NCBI RefSeq assembly: GCF_016918075.2
Contig: NZ_JAERPS020000006.1
Span: 62,001-126,000, forward strand
Length of the DNA stretch: 64,000 nt
Direction of reading: 5' to 3'
Origin: Rheinheimera maricola
GTDB lineage: Bacteria; Pseudomonadota; Gammaproteobacteria; Enterobacterales; Alteromonadaceae
Below are positions 44,613-55,432 of this stretch, one piece after another (the stretch's first letter is position 1; every line of letters begins with the position of its first letter). The position numbers and the translations under genes are program-made. The notes under the pieces were generated by a model that did no database searches, had not been told where the DNA came from, and saw nothing but the letters and a program-made list of their open reading frames with translations.

Positions 44613-46157
44613 TTAGTTGCGGATCATATAATCAAAAGCACCCAACGCCGCATTAGCGCCTGAACCCATGGCTATAATAATTTGCTTGTAGGGTGCTGTA
44701 GTGGCATCACCGGCAGCAAATACGCCAGGTACTGAAGTTTGGCCACGTTCATCGACGATAATTTCACCGCGTGGCGATAATTCCACTGCGCCACGTAACC
44801 ATTCGGTGTTTGGCACCAAACCGATCTGTACAAAGATACCGGCCAGTTCAATATGATGTTTATCACCGGTTTTACGGTCAGTATAGTTAATACCATTTAC
44901 TCTGGTGCCGTCACCGGTCACTTCAGTCGACTGCGCTTCGGTGATAATAGTGATGTTGCCCATAGAGTTAGCTTTTTTTACCAGCACCGCATCTGCACGC
45001 AGCTCAGCGGCAAATTCCAGCACGGTAACATGTTCAACTATACCGGCTAAATCGATAGCCGCTTCGATGCCGGAGTTACCGCCGCCAATTACTGCCACCT
45101 TTTTGCCTTTAAACAGCGGGCCGTCGCAGTGTGGGCAGTACGCTACGCCTTTACCACGATATTCCTGCTCACCAGGTACGTTCATTTCGCGCCAGCGTGC
45201 GCCCGGGCTTAAAATCACCGTTTTACTTTTCAGCACGGCGCCGTTTTGCAGCTCCAGCTGCACCTTGCCGTCTTTACGCAGCGTTACTGCACGCTGATTA
45301 TTCATAATATCTACATTATATTCGCGCACATGGGCTTCTAAGCTGTTCACCAGCTTTGGCCCTTCCGTGTACTGCACCGAAATAAAGTTTTCAATGCCCA
45401 CAGTATCGGCTACCTGGCCACCAAAACGCTCGGCAACAATACCGGTGTTTAAGCCTTTGCGTGCAGCGTAAATTGATGCTGCAGCACCGGCTGGGCCACC
45501 ACCTACTACCAGCACGTCAAAATCAGCTTTGTTTTTCAGTGCTTCGGCCTGGCGTTTCTCTGCGTTTACATCCAGTTTCTGGATGATTTTTTCCAGTGTA
45601 ATGGCACCCTGAGAGAACAGTTCGCCATTTAAATACACAGAAGGTACTGCCATGATATTTTTATCGGCTACTTCCTGCTGAAACATGGCGCCGTCGATCA
45701 TTACGTTGGTAATGCCAGGGTTAATCGCTGACATTATATTCAGTGCCTGTACCACTTCAGGACAGGTCTGGCAGCTTAATGACACATAGGTCTCAAAGGC
45801 GAAGCTGCCCTGTAACTGGCGGATTTGTTCGATAGTATCGGCAGACACTTTAATTGGGTGGCCGCCACTATGCAGCAGTGCCAGCACTAAAGAGGTAAAT
45901 TCATGGCCCAGCGGCACACCGGCAAAGGTGATATGGGTGTCGTTGGCCACCGAGCGCACCAGCATTGCTGGCTTGCGGCTCAGGGCATTGTCATCGCGGC
46001 GCAATGACACTAAATCAGATAATTCGGCAATGTCGCTTGCCAGGGCGTTTACTTCAGCAGCTTTGGCGCTATCGTCTAAAGATACCACCAGTTCAACCTG
46101 CGTTTTCAGGTTCTGCAGATAGGTTTTTAATTGTTGCTTCAGGTTAGTATCTAACAT
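44613..46157 (-). CDS. ahpF: Alkyl hydroperoxide reductase subunit F
   Basis: 514 residues. N-terminal thioredoxin-like module with LSCQTCPEV (CxxC near 129-132), FAD fold [15 protein letters not shown] near 213, and the second redox pair AYCPHCDGP near 340. NADH-dependent flavoprotein that re-reduces AhpC. 176 bp downstream of ahpC. Confidence 0.97.
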   Translation of the reverse strand: MLDTNLKQQLKTYLQNLKTQVELVVSLDDSAKAAEVNALASDIAELSDLVSLRRDDNALSRKPAMLVRSVANDTHITFAGVPLGHEFTSLVLALLHSGGHPIKVSADTIEQIRQLQGSFAFETYVSLSCQTCPEVVQALNIMSAINPGITNVMIDGAMFQQEVADKNIMAVPSVYLNGELFSQGAITLEKIIQKLDVNAEKRQAEALKNKADFDVLVVGGGPAGAAASIYAARKGLNTGIVAERFGGQVADTVGIENFISVQYTEGPKLVNSLEAHVREYNVDIMNNQRAVTLRKDGKVQLELQNGAVLKSKTVILSPGARWREMNVPGEQEYRGKGVAYCPHCDGPLFKGKKVAVIGGGNSGIEAAIDLAGIVEHVTVLEFAAELRADAVLVKKANSMGNITIITEAQSTEVTGDGTRVNGINYTDRKTGDKHHIELAGIFVQIGLVPNTEWLRGAVELSPRGEIIVDERGQTSVPGVFAAGDATTAPYKQIIIAMGSGANAALGAFDYMIRN

Positions 46158-46213
46158 GGTAACTCCATTGTGCGTAATTCAGATAGTGCGAAAAAAACTC
46201 AGCCGCTAAGGTC

Positions 46214-46322
46214 GGGCTGGGGTAAACCAGCCCGTGCAAACAAGATAGTTGGCAGTGGGGAAGCTGGAAACAGCTTCTTAGAGGAGCTGTTTGCCGCTTC
46301 CGGCACTGCAGTTGCCTGCAGT
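46214..46322 (-). other. Structured ahpC-ahpF spacer (several stem-loops)
   Basis: Between the two genes lie GGGCTGG/CCAGCCC (46214-46233), AAGCTG/CAGCTT (46261-46276), a longer two-part stem GCAGTG/CACTGC plus GGAAGC/GCTTCC (46252-46309), and ACTGCAG/CTGCAGT (46305-46322), which on the minus-strand RNA closes a GCAA tetraloop right after the ahpC stop. No T-tract follows, so these look like RNA-stability or partial-attenuation elements rather than a full terminator. Confidence 0.55.
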
Positions 46323-46333
46323 TTGCATCAGAG

Positions 46334-46900
46334 TTAGATTTTACCAACCAGGTCCAGTGACGGTGCCAGAGTGGCTTCGCCCGGAGTCCATTTCGCCGGA
46401 CATACTTCGCCGTCGTGGTTAGCTACATACTGTGCAGCCTGTACTTTGCGGAACAGTTCTGCAGCAGAGCGGCCGATACCTAAGTCGTGAATTTCAGCAA
46501 CTTTGATTTCGCCTTCCGGGTTAATAACGAAAGTGCCACGCAGCGCTAAACCTTCTTCTTCAATCATTACACCGAAGTTACGCGTGATAGCGCCTGTAGG
46601 GTCGCCAATCATTGGGTAGTTGATTTTTTTGATGGTTTCAGACGCATCGTGCCATGCTTTGTGCGTGAAGTGTGTGTCAGTAGATACTGAGTATACTTCT
46701 ACACCGATTTCCTGGAACTTAGCATAGAAATCAGCCAGGTCGCCCAGTTCAGTTGGACATACAAACGTGAAGTCGGCTGGATAAAATACTACTACAGACC
46801 ACTTGCCGGCTAAATCCTGATCAGAAACAGGAACAAATTTACCCTGATGAAAAGCAGTTGCTTTAAACGGCTTGATTTTAGTGTTGATAATAGAAGACAT
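46334..46900 (-). CDS. ahpC: Alkyl hydroperoxide reductase subunit C (peroxiredoxin)
   Basis: 188 residues. Peroxidatic Cys near 49 in FTFVCPTEL and resolving Cys near 168 in [14 protein letters not shown]. Two-Cys peroxiredoxin that reduces H2O2 and organic peroxides with AhpF. Strong AAGGAG 9 bases before the ATG, consistent with high expression. Confidence 0.98.
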   Translation of the reverse strand: MSSIINTKIKPFKATAFHQGKFVPVSDQDLAGKWSVVVFYPADFTFVCPTELGDLADFYAKFQEIGVEVYSVSTDTHFTHKAWHDASETIKKINYPMIGDPTGAITRNFGVMIEEEGLALRGTFVINPEGEIKVAEIHDLGIGRSAAELFRKVQAAQYVANHDGEVCPAKWTPGEATLAPSLDLVGKI

Positions 46901-46948
46901 AGTCTTGCTCCTTGGGGTTAGTTAAAGGTTCATGTTTCAACGGCAGTC

Positions 46949-46976
46949 ATGTTATCGCGCCGCCACTTTTTATCAA
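46949..46976 (-). promoter_or_regulatory. Candidate ahpC promoter
   Basis: Minus-strand TTGATA (46971-46976), 16-base spacer, TAACAT (46949-46954), about 50 bp upstream of the ahpC ATG. The AT-rich stretch upstream (to about 47020) could hold an OxyR site, but no clear ATAG/CTAT array is visible. Confidence 0.42.
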
Positions 46977-47098
46977 AACGAATAAAACAAATTACATTAA
47001 TCGATTTTACTGATTAAAAAGTGCTGTAGATACTAATCTTGCCTTAATTGCAGAACAGAAGTGGGGGCGCTAGCGGCATTTCTCAACCAGTTTATTGC

Positions 47099-47857
47099 TC
47101 AGGGTTGATGTGGCGTGAGGTACTTTTGACTTAGCTGCAGATACTCGCCGCTGGCATATATTTCATCCAACGCCACTTGCAACTTTTGCACCACGCCATC
47201 CGGCACTGCAGGGTTTAGTGCCAGGTAATTTGCCCCAACCACCGACAAGTCAATTAATGGCTCTACCACATCAATGGTTTGGTCATAGCGCGCCAGCCAA
47301 ATTGGCAAAATAAGTTCAGAGCCTATCAATAAATCGACTTTGCCTTGTAAAAACAAGCCCACCGCATCGGCTTTAGCGGCCAAAGCTAAAAGATTTACGC
47401 CGTGTTCAAAACCCTGGCTTTGTAAGTACAGCTCGTACACATCACCGCGAGCGACCGCAATAACATAACGTTTGGCGTCTTGCAGGTTGGTAGGGTTAAC
47501 CTCGGGCCGGGTTTTCAGGCGATACATATTAGCTTTGGAATGCGCCAGCGGCCCAACCCATTTAAACATTGGCTCACGCAGGGCATTACGTGAGGTCGAA
47601 TACAGCGCGCCATGCGGATCTTTGATTGCGGTTTCATAAGCACGAAGCCAGGGGTACAGCTGAAAATGGCATTGTAGCTGCGCTTTTACACAGCTACGCC
47701 GCACTAGCTCGGTATTCAACCCGGCAATAGTGTCCGCTTCAACATAGCTGTAAGGCGGAAAATGTTCAGTGTACAGATGCAACTGCTCAGCAAACACAGG
47801 TGCAGAAATAGCCAGCAATAAACTGCTCATTACAACGCAGCTGTATAGCGTGTTCAT
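47099..47857 (-). CDS. Periplasmic amino acid-type solute-binding protein (SBP_bac_3)
   Basis: 252 residues from ATG 47857 (a TTG at 47875 is in frame). Signal peptide (VVMSSLLLAISAPVFA). The body opens with LHLYTEHFPPYSYVEADTIAGLNTELV, the usual start of family 3 binding proteins, and has VDLLIGSELILPIWL in the second lobe. No permease lies nearby, so it may be a stand-alone sensor-like or orphan binding protein. Confidence 0.8.
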   Translation of the reverse strand: MNTLYSCVVMSSLLLAISAPVFAEQLHLYTEHFPPYSYVEADTIAGLNTELVRRSCVKAQLQCHFQLYPWLRAYETAIKDPHGALYSTSRNALREPMFKWVGPLAHSKANMYRLKTRPEVNPTNLQDAKRYVIAVARGDVYELYLQSQGFEHGVNLLALAAKADAVGLFLQGKVDLLIGSELILPIWLARYDQTIDVVEPLIDLSVVGANYLALNPAVPDGVVQKLQVALDEIYASGEYLQLSQKYLTPHQP

Positions 47858-47937
47858 ACCGCCATTTCGCCTCAAATTTTAATTATTAGCAAATACTATG
47901 GCAGAGGCTGAACAAAAGTGACACTGCTTTATTCTGC

Positions 47938-48888
47938 TTAGTATTCAGCCGAAGGCGAATAACCAAGGTGGTGCAGCCAGCTGACTATTGCCAGACGCAT
48001 CTCTGGCCATAAGTAAGTCAGCTCTGGATGATAGCGGTCTGCGACCCTTATTACTTGCTGCGTATCAGAAGCGTGAACTGCTAGCGCGGAGAACGGTGCT
48101 ACCTTATCGGTATTGGAGGCGAGGATCAGTAAGTTAGCCTGCGCTGGCATGTTTTGCAAAAAATCCAGCTCGGCATCTGTCCTTTCCGCTGCGTGCTGAA
48201 TACTAAGTAACGCCTCTCTAATACGGTGTGCAGAGATAAATGTGTACCACCAGGCCTGATTACGGATGGTCTGAAATACTTCGCCGCCGGCTGCAACAAA
48301 GTTTTGCATTGGTGCAACTAAAATGCCGCCTTGCCAGTGCGGCAGTTGTTGACTTAGCGGTCCCATTGCGGCTGCCCCCATGGAGAAACCAAAACCAAAC
48401 ACAGCGTGCCCGGCAAATTGCTGCCTCACCAGATCAATACTGACTTGCGCATGATTTAAACCGAAATCGAAGTGGTTTGTTTCAGTAGGGCCAGGCAGAA
48501 TAATCGGCCACAGCCCCTGCTCACGAAAATACAGCGCGGTAAATTGCATATCCGCTTTATGCATGCCGTATCCCGGCAGAATTAGGATGACAGGGGCATT
48601 ATTTTTCAATGGTTTAAACCGGAACTGATGTGTATCCACTTGCCGTTGTTGGTTCACAGTAAACTCGAACGACCAGTCAAACTCTTCCAGTGCCGCGCCT
48701 TTCAGGACAGGCTGGCTGAGGTCAAGATAGTCTATGCAGCCTTTGTCTGAACAAAATTGCTTGTGCTCAGCAAATTCAAACTGACCGCCTGCTGTCAGGT
48801 CAAGCCCCCGGTAATGTTCCAGTTTGTGTTGCAAAATGCTACTGCAGCCAGTCAACAATACAAAAGAAACTAAAAAAACAAGCCGCAT
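47938..48888 (-). CDS. Alpha/beta-hydrolase lipoprotein
   Basis: 316 residues. Lipobox LLTGC (Cys15) makes it a probable lipoprotein. The hydrolase core has VILILPGYGMHKADMQ (oxyanion region near 100), nucleophile elbow GFGFSMGAAAMG near residue 166, an acid in SNTDKVAPFSAL and a late His in DRYHPEL. GGAGG precedes the ATG. Substrate unknown. Confidence 0.8.
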   Translation of the reverse strand: MRLVFLVSFVLLTGCSSILQHKLEHYRGLDLTAGGQFEFAEHKQFCSDKGCIDYLDLSQPVLKGAALEEFDWSFEFTVNQQRQVDTHQFRFKPLKNNAPVILILPGYGMHKADMQFTALYFREQGLWPIILPGPTETNHFDFGLNHAQVSIDLVRQQFAGHAVFGFGFSMGAAAMGPLSQQLPHWQGGILVAPMQNFVAAGGEVFQTIRNQAWWYTFISAHRIREALLSIQHAAERTDAELDFLQNMPAQANLLILASNTDKVAPFSALAVHASDTQQVIRVADRYHPELTYLWPEMRLAIVSWLHHLGYSPSAEY

Positions 48889-48948
48889 AATACCTCCTGC
48901 AAACGGCAGTATTTATACGGCAGTGTTTACAAAATGACAACAGTGATT

Positions 48949-49725
48949 TTAAATACCATCTCCATCCATATGCAGGCCGCATTCACGGCCAAAGCCGTTA
49001 AAGCGGGTGTCTTCTTCGCTCATGCCCAGTTCCAGCTTGCGGGTAGAATGAGTATCACCGACTGAGACGTAACCTTGCTCCCACAGTGGGTGGTAGCTTA
49101 GGCCATGTTCTTTTAAGTAATAGAATACGTCTTTATTGCTCCAGTCGATAATTGGCTGAATTTTTACCACGCCACGACTTATTTCTACTATGCCCTTGTC
49201 GGCGCGGCTGCTACTTTGGCTGCGGCGCAGGCCGGTGAACCAGCTGCCGACCTTGAGGTCTGCCAGTGCACGCTGCATCGGCTCTACCTTGTTTAATTGG
49301 TTGTACTGTTTAATACCCTCGGCACTTTGCCACAGCTGGCCGAAACGGGCTTCCTGCCACGCCGGGCTCTGAGCTGCCCGGTACACTTTCAGGTTAAGCT
49401 GTAGCTGCGCTGTCAGCTGATCGATAAACTGATAAGTTTCCGGGAACAAATAGCCGGTGTCGGTTAACACTACCGGGATATCTGGCTGTAGTTGCGTTAC
49501 CAGGTGCAACATCACCGCCGCCTGAATGCCAAAGCTGGAGCTTAACATTGGACTTTGCGGCAGGTTGTCCAGCGCCCAACGCACGCGTTGCGCTGCGCTT
49601 AGCGGCGCCAGCAAATGGTTAGCCTCAGCCAACCAAGCTTGCTGGGTGGCGTCATCCTGCTGCAATATAGTGCGAAACTTGCTGCTATCAGGCACCGTAA
49701 AGGCTTTCTCAGCTGTGGAAGTCAT
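48949..49725 (-). CDS. cysH: Phosphoadenylylsulfate reductase
   Basis: 258 residues. [16 protein letters not shown] near residue 60, [16 protein letters not shown] near 83, and the catalytic Cys in the C-terminal ECGLH. It lacks the extra cysteine pairs of APS reductases, so PAPS is the substrate, matching cysC in this window. Overlaps cysI by 17 bases. Confidence 0.96.
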   Translation of the reverse strand: MTSTAEKAFTVPDSSKFRTILQQDDATQQAWLAEANHLLAPLSAAQRVRWALDNLPQSPMLSSSFGIQAAVMLHLVTQLQPDIPVVLTDTGYLFPETYQFIDQLTAQLQLNLKVYRAAQSPAWQEARFGQLWQSAEGIKQYNQLNKVEPMQRALADLKVGSWFTGLRRSQSSSRADKGIVEISRGVVKIQPIIDWSNKDVFYYLKEHGLSYHPLWEQGYVSVGDTHSTRKLELGMSEEDTRFNGFGRECGLHMDGDGI

Positions 49726-51430
49726 CTTTTGGCACCACTACCGGCGCAACCACGCCAGTCCTTATCACAAAATCACCAAAGCCTTCGCTATTACTGCTGC
49801 GTTCAGACGCCCAGCGGCCAATTAAACCATCTAAGGTGGCCAGAATGTCTGTCTCGCCCACGTTATCCAGCAGCAGGCGCGGTATACGTGTCCCTTCGCG
49901 ATTGCCGCCTAAATACAAATTGTATTTACCTGGTCCGCGGCCCACTAGCCCCACTTCGGCTAACAAGGCACGGCCACAGCCGTTCGGGCAGCCGGTTACG
50001 CGCAGCACAATATGCTCATCCGCCAGTTTATGCTTGGCCAACAGGGCTTCAGTTTTTGTTACCAGCTCAGGTAAATAGCGCTCGGCTTCAGCCATCGCCA
50101 GCGGGCACGTTGGGAATGAAACACAGGCCATTGAATTTTTGCGCTGTTCACTATGGCTGTCGTCAATTAAGCCATGCGCGCGGGCTATGGCTTCAATCTC
50201 GGCTTTTTGCGATGCAGGTACACCGGCAATGATCAGGTTTTGGTTTGCCGTCATACGCAAGTCGCCCTGATGTATTGCGGCAATTTTTGCCAGGCCGGTT
50301 TTCAACGGTTTAGCGGGGAAATCCAGAATACGGCCGTTCTCGATAAACAGCGTTAAGTGGTGGTTACCGTCGATACCCTCAACCCAACCAATACGATCGC
50401 CGCGCGTAGTAAAACTGTAGGGTTTTACCGGAGCAAACACCACGCCGGTGCGCGCTTCAACTTCGGCGCGGAAGGCGTCGATACCAATGCGATCGATGGT
50501 GTATTTGGTTTTGGCATTTTTACGGTTTGCACGGTTGCCGTAGTCGCGCTGTACGGTAACCACATGCTCTGCTACCGCTAAAGTGTGCTCTAGCGCAATA
50601 AAACCCAAATCATCGGCCATGCGCGGGTAAGTCGCGGTGTCACCCCAGGTCATCGCCAGACCCGCACCTACCAACACGTTAAAGCCAATTAACTGGCCAT
50701 GTTCGGCTACGGCAACAAAGCTTAAATCGTTAGCATGCACATCAATGTCGTTATGCGGCGGTATCACAACCGCCGTTTTAAACTTACGCGGCAGGTAGTT
50801 GTCACCTAAGATCGGTTCAACTTCGGTGGTTTCAATTTTTTCTTCATCCAGCCACAACTCGGCGTAAGCCCGGGTTTTCGGCAATAAATGCTCGCTGATT
50901 TTTGCCGCCCATTGGTACGCTTGCTGGTGTAGCTCAGATTCAACCGGGTTTGAAGTACACAATACGTTGCGGTTAACGTCACCGGCAGTGGCAATAGAGT
51001 CAATGCCAATACCGTGTAGAAACTGATGCATGGGTTTAATATGCGGCTTTAATACACCATGAAACTGAAAAGTTTGCCGTGTGGTTAAGCGGATACTACC
51101 GTACATGGTTTTTTCTTCAGCAAATTTATCAATCGCCAGCCATTGCTGCGGCGTAATAATGCCACCCGGCATCCTGGCACGTAGCATAACATTGTGCAGC
51201 GGCTCCAGTTTTTGCGCGGTGCGTTCAGCACGGATATCGCGGTCATCTTGCTGATACATGCCGTGAAAGCGGATCAGCATAAAATTATCACCGTTAAAAC
51301 CACCGGTAATATCGTCTTTTAGATCCTCAGCAATAGTGCCGCGTAAATGCTGGCTTTCAGCTTTCAAACGCTCGTTATCAGACAGCGCGCCGCTGGCGAC
51401 TAATTCTGGCTTAATTGGATACTGGCTCAT
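49709..51430 (-). CDS. cysI: Sulfite reductase hemoprotein, beta subunit
   Basis: 573 residues. The four ligands of the Fe4S4-siroheme centre are visible: [10 protein letters not shown] near 435 and [10 protein letters not shown] near 480. Reduces sulfite to sulfide with six electrons from CysJ. Its ATG shares a base with the cysJ stop. Confidence 0.97.
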   Translation of the reverse strand: MSQYPIKPELVASGALSDNERLKAESQHLRGTIAEDLKDDITGGFNGDNFMLIRFHGMYQQDDRDIRAERTAQKLEPLHNVMLRARMPGGIITPQQWLAIDKFAEEKTMYGSIRLTTRQTFQFHGVLKPHIKPMHQFLHGIGIDSIATAGDVNRNVLCTSNPVESELHQQAYQWAAKISEHLLPKTRAYAELWLDEEKIETTEVEPILGDNYLPRKFKTAVVIPPHNDIDVHANDLSFVAVAEHGQLIGFNVLVGAGLAMTWGDTATYPRMADDLGFIALEHTLAVAEHVVTVQRDYGNRANRKNAKTKYTIDRIGIDAFRAEVEARTGVVFAPVKPYSFTTRGDRIGWVEGIDGNHHLTLFIENGRILDFPAKPLKTGLAKIAAIHQGDLRMTANQNLIIAGVPASQKAEIEAIARAHGLIDDSHSEQRKNSMACVSFPTCPLAMAEAERYLPELVTKTEALLAKHKLADEHIVLRVTGCPNGCGRALLAEVGLVGRGPGKYNLYLGGNREGTRIPRLLLDNVGETDILATLDGLIGRWASERSSNSEGFGDFVIRTGVVAPVVVPKDDFHS

Positions 51431-53241
51431 TAATACACGTCCTTCTGATAACGTTTGGCGACACGTAATTCGTCTAAGTAAGTTTGCGCCTGTTCAGCGC
51501 TTTTGCCGCCGTATTGCTGCACTATGTCGATAAGCGCTTGCTGTACATCTTTGGCCATACGGTTAGCGTCACCACAAATATACAGGTGGGCACCGTCTTC
51601 AAGCCATTGCCATACGTCTCGGCCATGCGCTCGCAGCTTATCCTGCACGTACAGTTTGTCTGCCTGGTCACGGCTAAACGCCACACTTAGCTTAGTCAGC
51701 ACACCACGCTTTAAGTAATTTTGCAGCTCCAGCTGGTACAAAAAGTCTTGGGTAAAGTGCGGGTTACCAAAAAACAACCAATTTTTGCCTGCTGCACCGC
51801 GTGCATCACGCTCCTGCAAAAACGCACGAAACGGCGCTATGCCAGTGCCGGGGCCAATCATAATCACCGGCGTATCATCGCCTGGCGGCAGCCGGAAGTT
51901 ATTATTGTGCTCAACAAACACTTTTACCTTATCGCCCTCAGCTAAACGCTCGGCTAAAAAGCCTGAGGCACCGCCTAAATGCGGCTGGCCATAGGCATCG
52001 TAGCTCACCACGCCTACCGTTAAATGCACTTCGTCTTCTACCTCGGCCTGCGATGAGGCTATGGAATACAACCGCGGTTGCTGCTTGCGCAAGGCATCTA
52101 CCAACTGCTGCGCACTGAGTAAGCCCGGATAATCACGTACGATATCAATTATCTGCCGCTCGCCAATGTAAGCACGCAACGCGGCTTTATCGCCTGCCAA
52201 CGCAGTTAACGTGGCGTTGTTGGTCGCTGCGGCGTATTTCTCGACAAAAGCCGGATACGATTGCGTTAACTCCAATTGCTCGATTAGGGCCTGCTCTACC
52301 GTTAGGGTGTCGCCGGCAAGCTGCACCGGTGTATCACGCGCTACCGCCGTTAATAATAACAATTCACGCACCAGCGCCGGGTCGTTTAAAAAGTATATGC
52401 CCAGCGCATCACCAGGTTGATAGCTTAAGCCGCTATCAGCTAATGAAATTTCAATATGCCGCACGTCTTTCGTTGAGTCACGGCCGGTTATTTTTTGCTT
52501 GGTGTACAGCTCGGCAGCAAAGGGTTTTTGCTTGCTGTACTGGCTTACCGCCCCCACCGTAGCATCACTACCGGGCCAAGCAATAACCTGCGCCGAAGGA
52601 CCGGCAGCAGTTAATTCCGGCTCCAGCTTGGTAACAAGCTCATTACTCCAGTTATCGGCCTGGCTTTGATAATCTACATCTAAATCGATGCGAGGCAGCA
52701 CTGACGTTGCACCTAACTCGGCTAAGCGCTGATCAAAATCTTGTGCGGTTTTGCAGAAAAACTCATAGCTGGTGTCACCTAAACCTAATACCGCATATTT
52801 CAAACCCGGTAGCTTTGGCGCCTTTTTGCTAAACAAAAAGTTATGCAGCCCAATGGCGTTTTCCGGCGGCTCGCCTTCACCATAGGTAGAGGTAACAATA
52901 ACCAGATATTGCTCATTCTTCAGCTGGCTGGTTTTGTATTCGGCCATATCAACAACTTTAGCCACAATGCCCTTCGCCTGCGCTTGTTTGGCTAGTGCCT
53001 CGGCAACATGCCGCGCATTGCCGGTTTGCGAGCCAAATAAAATGGTCAGGCTGGCACTGGCAGCGGCCTGCGCCGGCACTGGCTGCCCAGAGAGTTGCCC
53101 GGCAAGCTGCGCGCTGGCTGCCAGATAACCGCTAACCCAGGCTTGCTGAATAGGGTTTAACTGGCTAACTAAGCCTTGCAACTGGTTTACCTGCTGCTCG
53201 GATAACGGACTGGCCTGCGCCACTAACGAAGATAAAAGCAT
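51430..53241 (-). CDS. cysJ: Sulfite reductase flavoprotein, alpha subunit
   Basis: 603 residues from ATG 53241 (an upstream GTG at 53256 is in frame but lies before the AGGG site). FMN domain [19 protein letters not shown] near residue 65, FAD domain with RLYSIASSQ near 390, NADPH domain with [18 protein letters not shown] and the C-terminal KDVY. Passes electrons from NADPH to CysI. Confidence 0.97.
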   Translation of the reverse strand: MLLSSLVAQASPLSEQQVNQLQGLVSQLNPIQQAWVSGYLAASAQLAGQLSGQPVPAQAAASASLTILFGSQTGNARHVAEALAKQAQAKGIVAKVVDMAEYKTSQLKNEQYLVIVTSTYGEGEPPENAIGLHNFLFSKKAPKLPGLKYAVLGLGDTSYEFFCKTAQDFDQRLAELGATSVLPRIDLDVDYQSQADNWSNELVTKLEPELTAAGPSAQVIAWPGSDATVGAVSQYSKQKPFAAELYTKQKITGRDSTKDVRHIEISLADSGLSYQPGDALGIYFLNDPALVRELLLLTAVARDTPVQLAGDTLTVEQALIEQLELTQSYPAFVEKYAAATNNATLTALAGDKAALRAYIGERQIIDIVRDYPGLLSAQQLVDALRKQQPRLYSIASSQAEVEDEVHLTVGVVSYDAYGQPHLGGASGFLAERLAEGDKVKVFVEHNNNFRLPPGDDTPVIMIGPGTGIAPFRAFLQERDARGAAGKNWLFFGNPHFTQDFLYQLELQNYLKRGVLTKLSVAFSRDQADKLYVQDKLRAHGRDVWQWLEDGAHLYICGDANRMAKDVQQALIDIVQQYGGKSAEQAQTYLDELRVAKRYQKDVY

Positions 53242-53541
53242 AAAACACCCTGCCACACCATAATTGAGCTCATTTTAGCCATCTATATGTATGCCAGTAA
53301 AAGAATGGATCTCTCTTCTTTATTCCAATAAGTAATTAAAAAAACGGCGCTCTGCCATGACAGGCTGCTACCGAAGCTTAATAAAATGACTAAAAATTGG
53401 TCTAATTTACTAACACCCAACGTCTTCGCCATAGCGGAAATAATATTTATCTATGTATAACAGCAAGTTAAATGTTGGCATCGAGCTTGTAATAGTTTTA
53501 GCGTAATTAACAGTGGCTACCGGCCAGAAGGATAACCAAAA
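53242..53541. other. Intergenic region between divergent cysJ and the YggN-like gene
   Basis: 300 bp without a gene. It holds the cysJ promoter candidate (next entry) and an AT-rich middle. Near the right end AAGGATA lies 9 bases before the ATG at 53542. No CysB consensus can be asserted by eye. Confidence 0.5.
53272..53301 (-). promoter_or_regulatory. Candidate cysJIH promoter
   Basis: Minus-strand TTTACT (53296-53301), 18-base spacer, TAAAAT (53272-53277), about 31 bp upstream of the cysJ ATG. CysB-type activation is expected from knowledge of cys operons, not seen directly. Confidence 0.5.
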
Positions 53542-54357
53542 ATGAAAACTTTACTTATCGCCAGCGGTTTTATGTTAACCAGTATCAGCACTGCCGTAAT
53601 GGCGCACGATGAACACAGCTGTAACGTTAATTTTGATAAAGACTTAAGCATTAGCAGCCAGCAAGTCAGTATGAAAGATGCGGGTTCAGAGTTATGGCGC
53701 ATCAGCGACAACGGTGATTTGTGGCTGGAGGGTAAAACCGTAAAAATCGACAGCAGCACCCGCGCCATGTTGCGTGATTATCAAGCTGGTATTCGTACGC
53801 AAACATTAGAAACGGTAGCTCTGGTAGAGGATGCCTTGGTACTTGCAGCTGACGCGGTTAATTCCGTGCTGACAGAGCTGACCGGTGAATCGTTAGAGCA
53901 ACACCCGGCGCTGCAAACTGCGCTGGATAAAATTCGCAGCACCACTGCGGGTGTAGTTGAACGTAGCGGTGACACAATTAATGTCTATGGTAGTCGGTTT
54001 GAAAACATTGATGAAGCTTTTGGCCCTGAATTTGAACAGGCGATTGAAGAAGCAGTGACCAGTTCAATGGGCAGCATTTTCACCATCATCGGCAAGGCGA
54101 TGAGCAGTGGCGAAGGCAATTTTGAGCAGCGCATGGAAGCGTTCGGAGAGCGCATGGAGCGTTTTGGCGAAGATTTGGAGGCACGCATGAATATACAGTC
54201 TAGCGCTTTGGAGCAACGTGGCGAGGCGATGTGCGCGAATTTACAGCAATTAGATGTACTGGAAAGCCAGATCCAACAAGCAATACCACAAATGCAAAAA
54301 TACGATTTAATTGATGTAAATAGTAGCGGCAAAACAGCGTTTTATTTATACAACTAA
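53542..54357 (+). CDS. YggN/DUF2884-family periplasmic protein
   Basis: 271 residues. Signal peptide (IASGFMLTSISTAVMA), then HDEHSCNVNFDKDLSISSQQV and GDLWLEGKTVKI, typical of DUF2884. The C-terminal half is a long acidic helix region with MEAFGERMERFGEDLEAR repeats, likely coiled coil. Function unknown; periplasmic. Confidence 0.85.
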   Translation: MKTLLIASGFMLTSISTAVMAHDEHSCNVNFDKDLSISSQQVSMKDAGSELWRISDNGDLWLEGKTVKIDSSTRAMLRDYQAGIRTQTLETVALVEDALVLAADAVNSVLTELTGESLEQHPALQTALDKIRSTTAGVVERSGDTINVYGSRFENIDEAFGPEFEQAIEEAVTSSMGSIFTIIGKAMSSGEGNFEQRMEAFGERMERFGEDLEARMNIQSSALEQRGEAMCANLQQLDVLESQIQQAIPQMQKYDLIDVNSSGKTAFYLYN

Positions 54358-54411
54358 TGCCCAAGGCATATCAATTAACCCGTTTCAGTATTCTCCCAAC
54401 CACAACTTTGG

Positions 54412-54447
54412 CGCGCTGCTCTCATCCTGACAGCGCGTCTTTTTTTT
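54412..54447 (+). terminator. Terminator after the YggN-like gene
   Basis: CGCGCTG (54412-54418), 12-base loop, CAGCGCG (54431-54437), then TCTTTTTTTT. It serves the plus-strand gene and lies 11 bp before the end of the convergent Sua5-type gene. Confidence 0.82.
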
Positions 54448-54457
54448 GCCTTATTTA

Positions 54458-55432
54458 TCAACTTCGGTTGCAGCTTGCACGGCTCAGCCTGTCATTTACC
54501 GCGCGCCATTCGTCCGTATCCGGCGGTAACTCGCACCAGATAGCAGTTACCGGCAATTTATCGGCGGCAAACAAGGTTTGATAAAGCGATCGGGCAAACG
54601 CAGTGGCCAGCGATGGCATCTTTAATTTAGTGACCACAGCACTGCCGACGGTTTCGCTGTAGTGCAATAACGCTATCGGCTGCTGCTGTTGTGGCAAATG
54701 CAATAACAACTCTGCGCGGCTAAAGCATAACAACGGTTTATCTGGCTGATAATGCGCACTAACATTGCCTGGCACTGCCACATTATGCTGCCGTGGCTGT
54801 GCCACCGGCCGCCCAAGCACAGCTTCTATTTGTGCCGCGCTGATAGGCCCGGCGCGCACTATGGTGGGAATGATTTGGGTAAGATCGATAATGGTCGACT
54901 CAACACCAAACTGGCATTCACCACCATCTAGCACTGCGCTGATTTTGCCTTGCATGCCAGCCATAACATGCTCTGCGGACGTTGGGCTGAGCTTTTTAAA
55001 CAAATTGGCCGACGGGGCTGCAACAGCAAGCTGCTGCTGTTGCAGCACAGCAAGTAATACCGGGTGCGATGGCATGCGCAAACCTACCGTATTCAACCTG
55101 CCGGTTACAACCGGGCTGACATGCGGCGCTTTGTGCAATAACAACGTTAGCGGCCCCGGCCAAAATGCCTCTGCCAGCGCATAGGCGGCAGTACTTACTT
55201 TACACGCCCAATCGTTAATCGCTTTTTTATCATGCACATGCACAATTAACGGATGGTTTTCCGGACGCCCTTTAGCTGTAAAAATTGCTCTGACAGCATC
55301 AAGGTTGGTGGCATCCGCCGCCAGGCCATAAACCGTTTCGGTTGGCACCGCCACCAGCTTACCTTGTTTTAACCAGTCGCCACACATTGCCAAATCAACG
55401 GCATTATCTGCCTGTAACAATACAGTTTTCAT
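54458..55432 (-). CDS. L-threonylcarbamoyladenylate synthase, two-domain Sua5 type
   Basis: 324 residues: a YrdC/TsaC domain (LVAVPTETVYGLAADATN near residue 30; KGRPENHPLIVHV near 55; PSANLFKKLSPTSAEHV near 140) followed by a C-terminal Sua5 domain from about residue 220. Makes threonylcarbamoyl-AMP from threonine, ATP and bicarbonate for the t6A37 modification of tRNA. Last gene of the dabB-dabA operon, joined by ATGA to the gene before it. Most enterobacteria have only the short TsaC, so this may be a second copy. Confidence 0.9.
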   Translation of the reverse strand: MKTVLLQADNAVDLAMCGDWLKQGKLVAVPTETVYGLAADATNLDAVRAIFTAKGRPENHPLIVHVHDKKAINDWACKVSTAAYALAEAFWPGPLTLLLHKAPHVSPVVTGRLNTVGLRMPSHPVLLAVLQQQQLAVAAPSANLFKKLSPTSAEHVMAGMQGKISAVLDGGECQFGVESTIIDLTQIIPTIVRAGPISAAQIEAVLGRPVAQPRQHNVAVPGNVSAHYQPDKPLLCFSRAELLLHLPQQQQPIALLHYSETVGSAVVTKLKMPSLATAFARSLYQTLFAADKLPVTAIWCELPPDTDEWRAVNDRLSRASCNRS

